A stretch of 64,000 bases of DNA from Ailanthus altissimus (lineage: Eukaryota > Streptophyta > Magnoliopsida > Sapindales > Simaroubaceae). A model generated the notes under the pieces. The model searched no databases. It was given only the letters and a program-made list of their open reading frames with translations, and was not told the origin of the DNA. Both the position numbers and the translations under genes were made by a program. This document shows, in pieces, positions 13,393 through 24,639 of the stretch (its first letter is position 1; each line of letters opens with the position of its first letter). The stretch is from positions 8,342,501 through 8,406,500 of the forward strand of contig OX327690.1 of the NCBI GenBank assembly GCA_946807835.1, read 5' to 3'.

Positions 13393-14778
13393 AATGCCTT
13401 TAAAGCATGTGAAATAATATTTATTTGATTAATAAAAGTTTATTCATACATATGATTGGGCATACATTGATGACCCCATATTTATAAAGTATGTGATCTA
13501 TGTATTAGGCATATGATGCTAATATAGAGAGTATAGATCAAAAGTTCTTTATAAATTAAATATAGTTCATAGCCATTAATGAAAATAGCATTTCATTATG
13601 TAAGGTTGTAGTTTTTCTGCTTCTTATAGTGAATGTGATTTACCTTGATCATCGACGTAGGGACTTTGATTAGAAAAACTAGTATATATGTTACATTAAA
13701 TGAGACTATTGTGAATTTCGATCAGGTTAACTAAATGTCATTGATCTTAATTCGCAAAAGTTTTAATAAGCTTGATTAATCTTAATCTTGAGCAAATAAT
13801 GAACACATTCATGAGTTATCACGGAATAAGATCCATATAAATAGTCAAAAACTTGATATTTTAGAGTATAATTTTATAGGTTGTGGGACCATATATTTAT
13901 AAGATGAAATCTAATAAATGTGTCCACCTAAGTTGTTTGTAGTACTTGATCATTTGAATCTTTGGCCATAGTTTTTTCAATAAATAATTTATTGAATAAT
14001 AATATTTATTTGTAAATTTATTTACAAATATAGATATATTAAAAGTAATCATTAGGGCATTCAATGACTTAGTGGCAAATAAAAAATCAATGAGGTAAAA
14101 TATTTTTTCAAAGTCTAATTTTAATTATAGATATCAATTACAGGGTCAATTAAATGATTATTAATGGGTTAAAGACTAAGCCCAATTTAATTAAAATAAG
14201 TTTTAATTAAATGGGCCTTTACTTAATAACATGGTTACTAGAGTACAACAATTGGATTTTAGTAGAATAGCCTGAGATTAATTTAGAAGAACCGGTATAT
14301 CATAAGATAATTAAGACTGGGCATTTTAAGTTAAAGCTAAGAAGCTCGTAGGTCTTGCAGTTTCTCTATTAGCTCAAATCCTAATCAATTATAATTTCCT
14401 AATCTTAATCCTAATCTAATTATAATTACCCAAAGGAGATTCTTATATATATGGCAAGTATAAGGTAGTAATGAGATAACAATTATAATAACCATAACTA
14501 GAAAAATTCTTTTTACATATTCTTACGTGAAAAAAGAAATTAGTTATTACCATTCTCTCATATTTTAATTTTAGAGATTAAGGAGAGATGCACGTACTCA
14601 CACGCGTTGAGTTTGAAGGTTGAGGATAGTAAAGAAGATTGCAGCTAGTTAATTCAAGATTTGTCATAGCGAGAAATTGAAGTAATCTTCTATCTTTATT
14701 CATGTAATTGTGAACAAGATGATCTGGCTTTTGCTGCATTTATTTTGATAACATAATTTTTTTTATTTACTACCAACA
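13393..14778 (+). repeat. 5' LTR of copia element 1
   Basis: Matches 32590-33981 from ...TAAAGCATGTGAAATAATA through to TTTATTTACTACCAACA at the right edge. The extreme left ~30 bp are lost or replaced. The CA end at 14778 is directly followed by the primer-binding-like site. Confidence 0.8.
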
Positions 14779-14796
14779 ACTAGTACCAGAGCCGCC
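14779..14796 (+). other. primer-binding site of copia element 1
   Basis: ACTAGTACCAGAGCCGCC directly after the LTR resembles the TGGTATCAGAGCC site complementary to initiator methionine tRNA, with a few substitutions. Confidence 0.6.
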
Positions 14797-15154
14797 TTAT
14801 TTCATATTACATGTGCAATTTATTTTATGTATAGTAGTATTTATTTATTGTGGTACCAATTGCATATTTAATCTAAATTTATTATTTTTATTAATTATGT
14901 GATGAATGGTTATGCCCACAACAATTCATTGTTAGATATTTGTTTTTATTTTTTTCTTAGAATTATAACAAGAGGGGGTGATGAAATAATATCAAAATGT
15001 TTTCTCTTAGTTAAATTAATTCTTGGTGATTTTTTAGATTTCTTTGTAAGCTAATTAAATGGGCTTAGGGATTTTATTTGAAATTTAAAGAATATAAATA
15101 TTTTATGTATTATTTTAGTTAAAAAAAACAAACAAAAAGAGAAAGGGTGGGTGG
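14797..15154 (+). other. leader of copia element 1, cut by the Athila insertion
   Basis: Non-coding AT-rich sequence. It ends in GGGTGGGTGG, where the nested element begins. Confidence 0.5.
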
Positions 15155-15570
15155 TGATAATAGCATAATGACAATAGTATGTTAGCACTCTAACTTGGGT
15201 GTTTTTACTTTAATCCATTAGTATTTGGCTACTTATTTGTGTTTTTAATCTTAAATAATTGCGTGAAGGAAAATGTGGCATATAGAACAAACGGGAGGCG
15301 AATCGGGTGAGAAACGAGCAAAATGCGCTCGAAAGACGAAAGTAGAGAAACAAGCTCTACTTTCGCCAAATTGTTTCTCTACTTTCGTCTTTCGAGTGCA
15401 TTTTGCTCGTTTCTCTCCCGATTCGCCTCCCGTTTGTTCCTATATGCCACATTTTCCTTCACGCAATTATTTAAGATTAAAAACACAAATAAGTAGCCAA
15501 ATACTAATGAATTAAAGCAAAAACACCCAAGTTAGAGTGCTAAAATACTATTGTCATTATGCTATTATCA
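15155..15570. repeat. 416-bp near-perfect palindrome replacing the Athila 3' LTR
   Basis: Left arm 15155-15353 and right arm 15371-15570 are reverse complements, with about 6 differences in 200 positions by hand count and a 17-bp loop (15354-15370). The right arm is the first 200 bp of the LTR, directly next to the purine tract (minus-strand AAGTTTAGGGGTATT), and matches the 5' LTR start at about 25819-26018 (roughly 15 differences). The left arm is an inverted copy ending exactly at TGATAATAGC. The other ~1.2 kb of a normal 3' LTR is absent. Open frames through this stretch are by-products of the palindrome. Confidence 0.9.
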
Positions 15571-16980
15571 AATACCCCTAAACTTAAGATATTTGCTCGT
15601 CCTCGAGCAACATAAGAGTATACTAACAAGGAGCCAAAACAACTATATAAAAACACCCTCTTAACATTCCATGAACCATGAGTTGCTTGGGTTGATCAGA
15701 AATTTATAAGTTGTCTCAACGGGTGAATTACACTTATGAAATCTTTAGACTCAAAAATTATTCATGCTTATTCTACACTCTAATCATCATGCTTATTCTA
15801 CACTCTAATCATCATGCTTATATCTACCTTATAATTGTTCACTTGTAAGTGTATGTCGATCTATTTAATTGCACATCAATTGTAATTTCGAACATCTTAT
15901 TTTTATCAAAGAAATATCAGGATCAAAACAATTCTCCATAAGCTTATTTTTCATAGCAATCTCCATTAATGTAGAACAATTATATAATAAGGGACCAAAT
16001 AGGACTTTAATTAGCTTGAAATGTAAGGATAAGATGAAAGTGAGATATAAAGATATATATAAAGTACAAATCACACCATTAACACTTAGAATTTACTTAG
16101 AAACCTCTTGATTCTTTATCTTCCTTAATTCTTCATCTTCTCCACCATACTTATGCTATTCCCATTTTTCTTTTAATCCATTTTTACAAAGAATTTCTTA
16201 CTTTTCTTAAGCTTGGGGCATTATGCATTTAAACACTTTTTTTTTGTTGTACCCCCAAACTTAGATTGATATGTACTTTTAAGACTTATTGCTTTTTATT
16301 GCAGTACCCTTCTTTCATACCTCCACAACCTTGTTAATTTTAAGAATATTTCTAAGTAAATTCAAGATTTATGGTGCTATCGGTAGATTTTAGGGTAAGT
16401 AAACTCGAAGTCTTTAGGCTCAAAACGAAATGACTAGGGATAAATATACATATAAGGTAAGATCGAAAAGGCTCAAACGGTCCAAAGATGGCCCATAATC
16501 ATATCCCTTACTATATTTGTCCTAAGATTTCGCCTTGAAAGCTAATCAAACAAGTTCTAGATAATAGACGACCTTGATTACCTTCTCTATTGTGAATAAG
16601 TATATTCTACCTTACAACTACTGAACATTAGATAGCTCTAGAGTGTACTGATGTTTAAAGTAAACAACTATAAGCTGAATATAATTAATCCGATTATAGT
16701 ATAGAATGAACACAATAATAGATAAGTCTAGAGTTTATAGCTTTTCTTCAACTCTATTTATCATTATCGACTACAACTCTTTCGACCCAAACAAACGATA
16801 CTGAAAGAAAGTAAACTACTTCTAAAGAAGACAGATAAAAACAGAAAATAAACTAACAAAGTATGAAGAAAATTAAGAATTAAAAGTGTTTCCCCTGCCC
16901 CCACACTTATAATAAGACATGTCCTCATGGCTCCAGTAAAATAACAAAATTGAAACACTTCCCAATTTTTATAAAGTATT
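15571..16980 (-). other. Athila 3' non-coding region and purine tract
   Basis: The minus strand reads a purine-rich tract (AGTTTAGGGG) up to the LTR at 15570. The rest is non-coding. A 28-bp unit containing ATGCTTATTCTACACTCTAA is repeated in tandem at about 15765-15830. Confidence 0.6.
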
Positions 16981-18066
16981 AGTTGTCCCTTTCATCTTTA
17001 TGTTCACTCTCCGCTTCGTTTTTTGCTTCTGCATCATCTCCTAAGTCATCCGCATCTGGCAGTGCTGGATAGGCTAAAAAGTGTGGCAAATTATATGTAT
17101 CCATGCCGAAGTGTGTGAGTGTAATGCGCAAAACCTGATCTTGATAGGCAGCATGTGAGGCATTCCACTGTTGGTGTGTGGTGAAGGCATCCTCTAACCT
17201 TGATAGCCTTTAAAGCATAGTCAGTTGTGCTATGGGTTTGTGTGGCAGTAGTGGTCAGGGAGCGGGGTCTTGGACTGGACCATCAATGATTGTAGCAATT
17301 TAGCTGTTGTCCAATACGTGTGCTGGGGGAAATACTTCCTCTGATGATGTCTACTCACTCCAACTTTAGCACAAAGTGCTGTAATCAGCGAGGGGCAATA
17401 GATGCTTTGCTTTGGATGATCGAGGCCAAAAAAGATTGTGTCTCTGATCACCTTACCAATATCAATTGTCCGCCCTGCTAGAATGGCATACAGAAGGAGA
17501 GCTCTCTTTGTTGTTACTGTGCTCATGTGACGGACTGGCATTAATTTTGCAGCTATGAAATAGTGCCATGCTTTGAATTCTCTGCACATGTAGTGTGCGG
17601 GAAAGGCGACTGACAGATTCCAGACATCATCCATTGAGCATCTGAGGTGGCCAAGTAGCGAATGATGGCTTCATAATCTGGGTTCTGGTGGAGCTCCATA
17701 TAGTCATCTCGTTGAATATTTGGTACCCTAAAGTATCTATTAATATCCTCATTATGGATGCGAACACTTCTGCCCCTTATTTGGACTTTTCCATTAGAGT
17801 GCTCTTTGCCATTAGAATAAAATTCTCGGACGACTAGGATAATTGCGGCATTCGATTATGCACAAGCGTCTCTAACCTCTGTCTGCAATAATTTTAGAGA
17901 TTCTTGGATAGCCCCCTCCCATGATGTCGAACCCTCTTTCAGGAATGATTGTGCGTTTGACTATGAAATAGTGATATAAGTTTGCAGCATCCTTGGAAAC
18001 AAACTTGTTAGTGTCATAGCCTAAAGAAGATGATGCAATGGACTTCTTTGATTTTTTGGGTGCCAT
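16981..18066 (-). pseudogene. Athila third ORF (downstream of integrase), broken
   Basis: The start at 18066 gives MAPKKSKKSIASSSLGY, followed by KDAANLYHYFIVKRTIIPERGF. The second piece (17634-17230) reads MDDVWNLSVAFPAHYMCREF, then VTTKRALLLYAILAGRTIDIGKVI. The basic N-terminus, the ERGF block and the position after integrase resemble the ORF that Athila elements carry in the env-like position and that is often labelled a putative plant transposon protein. Its function is unknown; I see no signal peptide or clear membrane segment in what is left. Stops and frameshifts break it near 17870 and 17640. Confidence 0.6.
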
Positions 18067-18825
18067 TAAATACCTGAAACAACAATAATGAGCATTCTGA
18101 ATATGGACAGCAAATGCCACTCGCACTTTGCAATATTAAATCATATATGTGTGCCACATTTCGCTTAAACAACAATCTCTTTTGCATTCAAAGTCACCTA
18201 ATTAAACAACAATTAACCAACCAAGTTGAACATTAATCATCAATAAATATCAAAATAAACAGTAAACACTAATCAACACCACCTTGAACATTAAACACAA
18301 GTCAACACCACTTTGAACATATTTTCACAAACATCATAATATGTAGCTAGGTAGCTAATCAAGAATTTAAAGTATAACCCATTAAACCTCAGTCAACTCA
18401 CTAATTTGAACAAGTTGCACAAGCATTCAAAAAATTTTTTTTTTTTAATCAATTGAAAAAAAGTACTAATAATCATAATCTAGCAAGCAAAAAACTAATT
18501 ATGCATTGGACCCATAAAAGAAAGAGACATAACAAGAAATAAAATAAAGAAAGATAGGGATTTGTACCTTGAATGCTATTGAGGAGAAGAAGTTGGGAGT
18601 TGTGATGAATGTGAATAATTAGGTGAATTATATGCTAATGTAGTGTTACTTTGAGTGGGTAATGAATTTGAATCTAAGTGTAGTGTGTGGGAGTGGCTAA
18701 TTTTGATTTGAGATGAAGAATTGGAAGTATGAGATGGAGAAGATGGGTTTTAGGGTTTATGTGAGAATGAGAGAGAAAATGGGAAGAGATGAAGAACTAC
18801 AAACAAAAGGGGATGGAAGTATTAT
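18067..18825 (-). promoter_or_regulatory. CT-rich leader and TATA-like site before Athila ORF3
   Basis: On the minus strand the order is: GC-rich palindrome array (18826-18975), a TATA-like GTATAATACTTCC (about 18810-18825), a CT-rich stretch (TTCTTCATCTCTTCCCATTT, near 18780), then the ORF3 start at 18066. This is the same layout as in the element's U3 and leader. It may be an internal promoter for a separate ORF3 transcript; that role is inferred. Confidence 0.35.
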
Positions 18826-18975
18826 ACTTCTCCCGTGTGAGCACTGCGAAGCTCGCTCCTGAGCGCTGCGATGCTCACACATACCTAGGCATAATTGTGC
18901 CTAGGTGCCAACACTGCAGTACTGGCACTTTGTTTCGAGTGTTGAAGCACCCATGTGTGGGCGCTGCAATGCCTG
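18826..18975. repeat. GC-rich palindromic motif array, internal copy
   Basis: Units such as GAGCACTGCGAAGCTC, GAGCGCTGCGATGCTC, ACACTGCAGTACTGGCAC and GGGCGCTGCAATGCC, all degenerate palindromes. They resemble those at 25688-25800 in the LTR of the same element. Confidence 0.7.
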
Positions 18976-19406
18976 CAAGCCTCTTTTCAAATTTTTTCTT
19001 TTATGTAACCTAAAAAAAATACTACTCATTAGAGAAAAGAAAAGACAAGAGAAATGAATTAACTAAAGAGAAAAGAAAATTAAATAAATAAAATAAACTA
19101 ATTAAAATTAAAGGATACTAGACTTGGATTGCCTCCCATAAAGCGCTTGGTTTAACGTCTTCGGCTTAACGTGTTGCTCCTGCAGTTACTTGTGATCCAT
19201 AAGATCGACATTGACCTTCGATCGATCTATATATCCTCTATGGTAATTCTTGTGGTGTTTTCCATTTACTATAAATGAAGTTTAATTATTTGGATCTCTA
19301 ATTTCAACCGCTCCACTTGGGTAAACCGTTATGATTTGAAATGGGCCAGACCATCGGGACTTGAGTTTTCCAGGAAATAACTTCAGTCTTGAATTGTAGA
19401 GCAGTA
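18976..19406 (-). other. Athila region between integrase and ORF3
   Basis: The end of the integrase frame continues into 19140-19400 with stops; short AT-rich stretch near 19020-19110. No separate gene is seen. Confidence 0.4.
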
Positions 19407-20413
19407 CTAGTTGTCCTTTTTCAAATGAACGCTGAAGTATCTTCTTATCATGCCACCGTTTCGTCTTTTCCTTATAAAGCTTGGTATTTTCATATGCTTG
19501 TAGGCGAAACTCATCATGGCGTTTAGTTGAAGTAAGCGTTTCTCACCTGTGGCTTGGAGATCAAAGTTGAGGGCTTTAATGGCCCAATATACTCTATGTT
19601 CCAACTCCAAGAGTAGGTGACATGCTTTTCCAAAGATCAAACGAAAAGAAGACATACTAATCAGAGTTTTGTAAGTAGTATGATATACCCATAAAGCGTC
19701 ATCCAAGTGTAAAGCCCAATCCTTTCGATTTGGTTTAACCATCTTCTACAAGATACTTTTTATTTGTCGATTAGGTACCTCAATTTGTCTACTCATTTGA
19801 GGATGATATGTAGTAGCCATCTTGTGCTTGATTTCGTATTTTTGTAAAAGGGCTGAAAAATTCTTATTGCAGAAGTGTGAACCCTCGTCATTTATAATTG
19901 CTCTCAGTGTTCCATATCTTGTGAATATGTTCTTTTAAAAGAACTTAATCACTGTCCTCGCCTCATTTATTAGTAATGCTACTGCCTCTACCCATTTTGA
20001 AACATAATCCACAACTACAAGTATGTATTTGTTGTTGTGAGATGGTGGAAATGGTCCTATGAAGTCTATTCCCCAAATGTCAAAGATGTCAAAGAATGGT
20101 CTGCTGTGGTATTTCATGTCTTTTGGAGATGTTCCTCATCCGTTGACATCGATCACACCCTGCAACAAAAGAATATGCATATTTAAATAATGTGAGCCAA
20201 TAAAAACCAGATTGAAATACCTTAGCTGCTGTTTTGTCGCCCGTAAAATGTTCCCCATAACCGGATACGTGACAATGGTGTATTATCTTGAGTTTCTTCT
20301 ATAAGGACACATCTTTGAAGGATTTGGTCTGCATATGAATTGTAAAGGAATGACTCATCCCAAAAATAAAATCTTGCATTATGGAGGAACTTCTTTTTTT
20401 GCTGAAAAGTCAA
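19407..20413 (-). pseudogene. Athila integrase
   Basis: The core D motif lies in [20 protein letters not shown] and the second block [14 protein letters not shown] (20117-19935). The later block [18 protein letters not shown] and the region [15 protein letters not shown] lie at 19742-19500. The N-terminal zinc finger region reads in 20413-20120 (FYFWDESFLYNS, DQILQRCV). Frameshifts and stops separate the pieces at about 19740, 19930 and 20220, so the enzyme is not functional. Confidence 0.8.
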
Positions 20414-20436
20414 ATTAGGAGATGCTAGACCGGAAA

Positions 20437-21930
20437 CTAAATAATTGACAATATCAGCACACCAAGGGATCTCGTGATGTTGTGTTGCAATGAGTTATTC
20501 ATCCAAAAAGGTTTCATTGATTTGAATCTTCTCTTAGTGTTGATTTGATGTTCCAAATGAGAGAGATAATCTGTAACTTGGTTTTTAACTCCTTTTCTAT
20601 CTTTGATCTCTAGATTAAATTCTTGCAATATGAGAATCCATCGAATGAGTCTCGGCTTAGCATCTTTTTTGTTGATGAGATATTTGATTGTTGAATGATC
20701 AGTGAAGACTGTGACCTTGACTCCAATGAGGTAAGCCCAAAACTTGTCGAAAAAGAAGACTACTGCTAGCAACTCTTTTTTTGTGGTGGTGTAATTAGAC
20801 TATGCATCATTGAGAGTCTTACTTGTATAGTATATCATGTGAAACACTTTCTCTTGGCATTGTCCTAGTACAGCCCTTACAGCTAAATCACTTGCATCAC
20901 ACATTACTTCAAATGGTAAGTCATAATCTGGAGCTATAATGATTGGTGCGGTGGTAAGTTTCTTCTTTAACAGTTCAAAAGCTTTAAGACATAGTTCATC
21001 GAAATGAAACTGCACTTCTTTCTCTAGTAAGTTGCATAGAGGTTTGGAGATCTTGGAGAAATCTTTTATAAATCTTCGATAAAATTCGGCGTGGCCAAGA
21101 AAACTCTGCACTCCTTTCATATTAGTCGGTGGTTTCAACTTTTTGATTGTTTCTATCTTTGCTCTATCAACTTCAATACTATGAGCAGAAATTTTATGAC
21201 TTAATACTATGCCTTCTTTAACCATAAAATGACACTTTTTCCAATTAAGCACTAAATTGGTATCTTCACACCATTTGAGCATAAATGCTAGATTATCAAG
21301 GCATTGATCAAATGAATTGCCAAAAATAGAAAAATCATCCATAAATACCTCCATGAAGTGCTCTATAATATTTAAAAATATGGCCATTATACAGTGTTGA
21401 AATGTAGCTGGAGCATTGCATAATCCGAATGGCATCCTTGGGAAAGCAAATATACCATATAGGCAAGTGAACGTGGTCTTTTCTTGATCTTTAAGAGCAA
21501 TTGCAATCTGATTATAGCCAGTATATCTATCCAAGAAGTAATAATAATCATGTCCTGCTAGCCTATCAAGTATTTGGTATATGAAATGTCAGGGAAAATG
21601 ATCTTTGTGGGTGGCTTTATTCAGCTTCCAGTAGTCCATATATATCCTCCAACCTGTGATAGTCCTAGTGGGGATTAAATCATTATTCTCATTTGCCACT
21701 ACAATGATCCCTCTTTTCTTTGGTACACATTGCACTGGATTTACCCATTAGCTGTCAGAAATGGGGTAAATAATCCATGCATCTAGCCACTTAATAATCT
21801 CTTTCTTTACTATATCTTTCATTACTGGATTTAAGCGCCTTTGCTGTTCAATTGTAGCCTTGTGCTCTTCCTTTAACAAGATTTTATGCATGCAAATAGA
21901 GAGACTGATTCCCTTGATGTTAGTAATCAT
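20437..21930 (-). pseudogene. Athila reverse transcriptase and RNase H
   Basis: The upstream RT block lies in 21930-21750 (EHKATIEQQRRLNPVMKDIV). The central domain at 21534-20800 has MDRYTGYNQIAIAL, MPFGLCNAPATFQ and the catalytic FMDDFS, then FLGHAEFYRRFIKDFSKI and the RNase H start FEVMCDASDLAVRAVLGQ. RNase H continues at 20772-20437 with [20 protein letters not shown]. Stops or frameshifts interrupt at about 21740, 21540 and 20800. The YxDD box has the form FMDD usual for Athila. Confidence 0.85.
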
Positions 21931-23061
21931 TCATCCTATAGCTCTCTTATGATCTCTTAAAATCCTCAATAATTTGTCTACCTGCGAGTCATCAAGTTGT
22001 GCAGAAACTATAACTGGCAAGGTAGAAGATTCACCAAGAAATGCATACCTTAAGTGACTTAGTAGTGATTTTAACTCTAGTTTAGGAGGTTCTTCAATAG
22101 ATAGCTTAATATGAGTTTGCAAGCCTTCTGGTTTATCTAACGGTTCAGCTCTCCTCCTGAATTTGTCAAATCTTAAAGAAAGGCTTAAGGCTTGTAGATA
22201 TTCTCGTGCTTTACTTTTTTCTACCTCAAATCCATTTACCATTACGTCTTCTAAAGAATCTTCAATGCTATTTTTGTTGAAAATATCTTGCATTTCCCTG
22301 TCAATAATGTCAATGCTCATACACTCCTCTTCCTCACTTGGCCCTCTCATGGCTTTGAACATATTAAATGTTACCTCTTCATTTTGCACCATCATAGTTA
22401 ACTCCTCTTTTTGCACATCAATAAGGGTTCTTCCTATTGCTAAGAATGGTCTTTCTAGTATGATGGATACCTCACGATCCCCCTCCATATCCAACACTAT
22501 AAAATCTACTAGAAAGATGAACTTGTCAACTTTTACCAAAACATCTTCAATAATGCCATTTGGATAGATGAGTGAATGATCTGCCAATTGCAAGGTGGCA
22601 TTAGTAGGTTTAGCTTCTCCCAAACCTAACTTCTTGTAGATGGATAATGGCATTAGGTTGATGCTAGCGCCTAAATCACACAATGCTCTGCCAAAGAATT
22701 TCTCCCCAATAATGCATGGTATAGTGAAATTACCTGGATCTTTCAATTTTGGTGGCAATTTCTTTTTCAATATTGTGCTATATTCTTCGGTGAGTGCCAC
22801 GATTTCATACTCAACTAATCTCCTTTTCTTCGATAAGATGTCCTTCATGAACTTCACATAACTTGGCATTTGTTCCAAAGCATCCGCAAAATGTATGTTA
22901 ATGTGGAGTTTCTTGAAGACATCTAAAAATTTTGAAAACTGCTTATCCAACTTATGTTTTTGTAGCCTCTTAGGAAAGTGTGAAGGTGGATGGGAAGGAT
23001 GAACTGGTAGTTTCTGCTGAACTTTACTTATTTGTACTGCTGGATTATTATTTTTCTGCAT
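21931..23061 (-). pseudogene. Athila protease and linker region, longest open piece
   Basis: 376 codons remain open. The aspartic protease centre is ALCDLGASINLMPLSIYKKL (near 22700-22640), followed by the block VDFIVLDMEGDREVSIILER. D-L-G replaces the usual D-S/T-G, which is typical of this lineage. Upstream is a lysine-rich segment (KRLQKHKLDKQFSKFLDVFK). It joins gag on the left of the protein and RT on the right. Confidence 0.8.
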
Positions 23062-24438
23062 TTCTTTACTGCTTTCTGTATTTTCCTGCCGCTGTTCATC
23101 ATGTTCTGCAGTAAATTCTGCACTTTTCTGTACTTGTGCACTGTTTTCTTCATTAGTTTATGCACTTTTCTCTACTTCTGCACTGTTTAACTGCAACTCT
23201 TTGCCACTTCTCAAAGAAACAGTTTTGCATTGCTCCTTATCCCCTCTAGGATTAGCTTCAGTGTTGCTTGGTAAAGTCCCTTAAAGTCGATTATTTAGTG
23301 CTGCAGCAAGTTGCCTCATTTTAGTTTCTAGAGTTTTCAAAGATGCAGAGTGGTTTTGTAGAATAGCATCATTCGACTTCATGTACTACATAAATATATC
23401 TTCTAAGGATGCTTTCTTTTCCTGTGAGGGATGAAATCCTGGTGGGTTAGGTTTAAGTTGCTGCCCTTGGTTACCACCCCAAGAAAAATTAGGATGATTT
23501 CTCTACCCCAGATTATAATAATTTGAATGTGGATTATTCTATTATCTATTATGGTTCTCCACATAGTTCACTGACTCCATTCATTGCCCATTCATGTGAT
23601 TGTCACCACAGAAGTCACAAATCGTATTTTGGGTCTTGACAGCATTCATAAAATTAAACCTCTTGGTTAAAATGTTGATATGCACAGCCAATGCATTGAA
23701 TGCATCAATCTCATAAACTCCAGCAATCTTCCTTGGTGTAACTCTTTCAGCAGGCCATCAATAGCTATTGGATGCCATCTCTTTCAATAACCCATATACT
23801 TCATCTGTGGATTTATTCATCTGAGCTCCTCCAGCAGTGGCATCGATAATTATCCTTAAATAACCCACTAGCCCATTGTAGAATGTTTGGACTAATAACC
23901 ATTTAGGAACTCCATGATGGGGACACTTTTTTAACATGTCCTTGAACCATTCCCATGCCTCGTATAATGACTCTCCTTCAATCTGCACAAATGATGTGAT
24001 GTCATTCCTCATCTTAGCTGTCTTCGCTGGTGGAAAAAACTTTGCTAAGAACTTCTGTGCTAGGTCATCCCACATTGATATTGATCTTGATGGTAATGAC
24101 ATCAACCAACTCTTGGCCTTATCCCTCAATGAGAAAAGGAATAGTCACAACCTGATGGCATCATCTAAAACCCCATTAAACTTGAATGTATCGCAAATCT
24201 CTAAGAAATTCACAATATGCATGTTGGGATCATCATTGGGAGCTCCACTGAATTGTACAAACTCCTTAAGCATCTGAATAGTACTTTGCTAGATTTCAAA
24301 GTTGTTTGCATTAATAGTGGGCGCCGAATACTATACTGAATGCCTTTTGTTGTAGGAACAACATAATCCCTCAATGATCTTTATAGATTTATAGGATCAA
24401 ACACTAGATTATTGATATTGTCGTGATTCTTTGCCATG
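23062..24438 (-). pseudogene. Athila gag
   Basis: The start is probably the ATG at about 24438 (MAKNHDNINNLV). The retrotransposon gag domain is clear at 24129-23758 (RDKAKSWLMSLPS, WDDLAQKFLAKFFPPAKTA, KMRNDITSFVQ, LVQTFYNGL). A zinc-knuckle remnant CDFCGDNH lies near 23610. Stops at several places, including about 24400, 24250 and 23510, and frame changes make it non-functional. Confidence 0.8.
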
Positions 24439-24639
24439 TTTCTGTTTTGATGTTGTTCTCAACGAAGTCTTTGAAATGTTCTTTCAATCCCAAGATCAAA
24501 AGATGTTGAATCTTCACTCTTGGTTCTTCACATGAACTATCAAATTAAAAAAAAAATACAATTGGTAAGTAAAACGGAAAAAACAAATAACAATAATGAA
24601 ATAAAATAAAATCTGAAGTAAAAGTAAAATAGTATGGTA

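Noticed and set aside
15273..15515. 80-codon open frame on the plus strand
   Set aside because: It lies wholly inside the palindrome; the two halves code mirror-image sequence, so it is a by-product of the inverted LTR tip.
17230..17634. 134-codon minus-strand frame as a possible host gene
   Set aside because: It lies between Athila integrase and the 3' LTR, and joins MAPKKSKK-type ORF3 sequence, so it belongs to the element.
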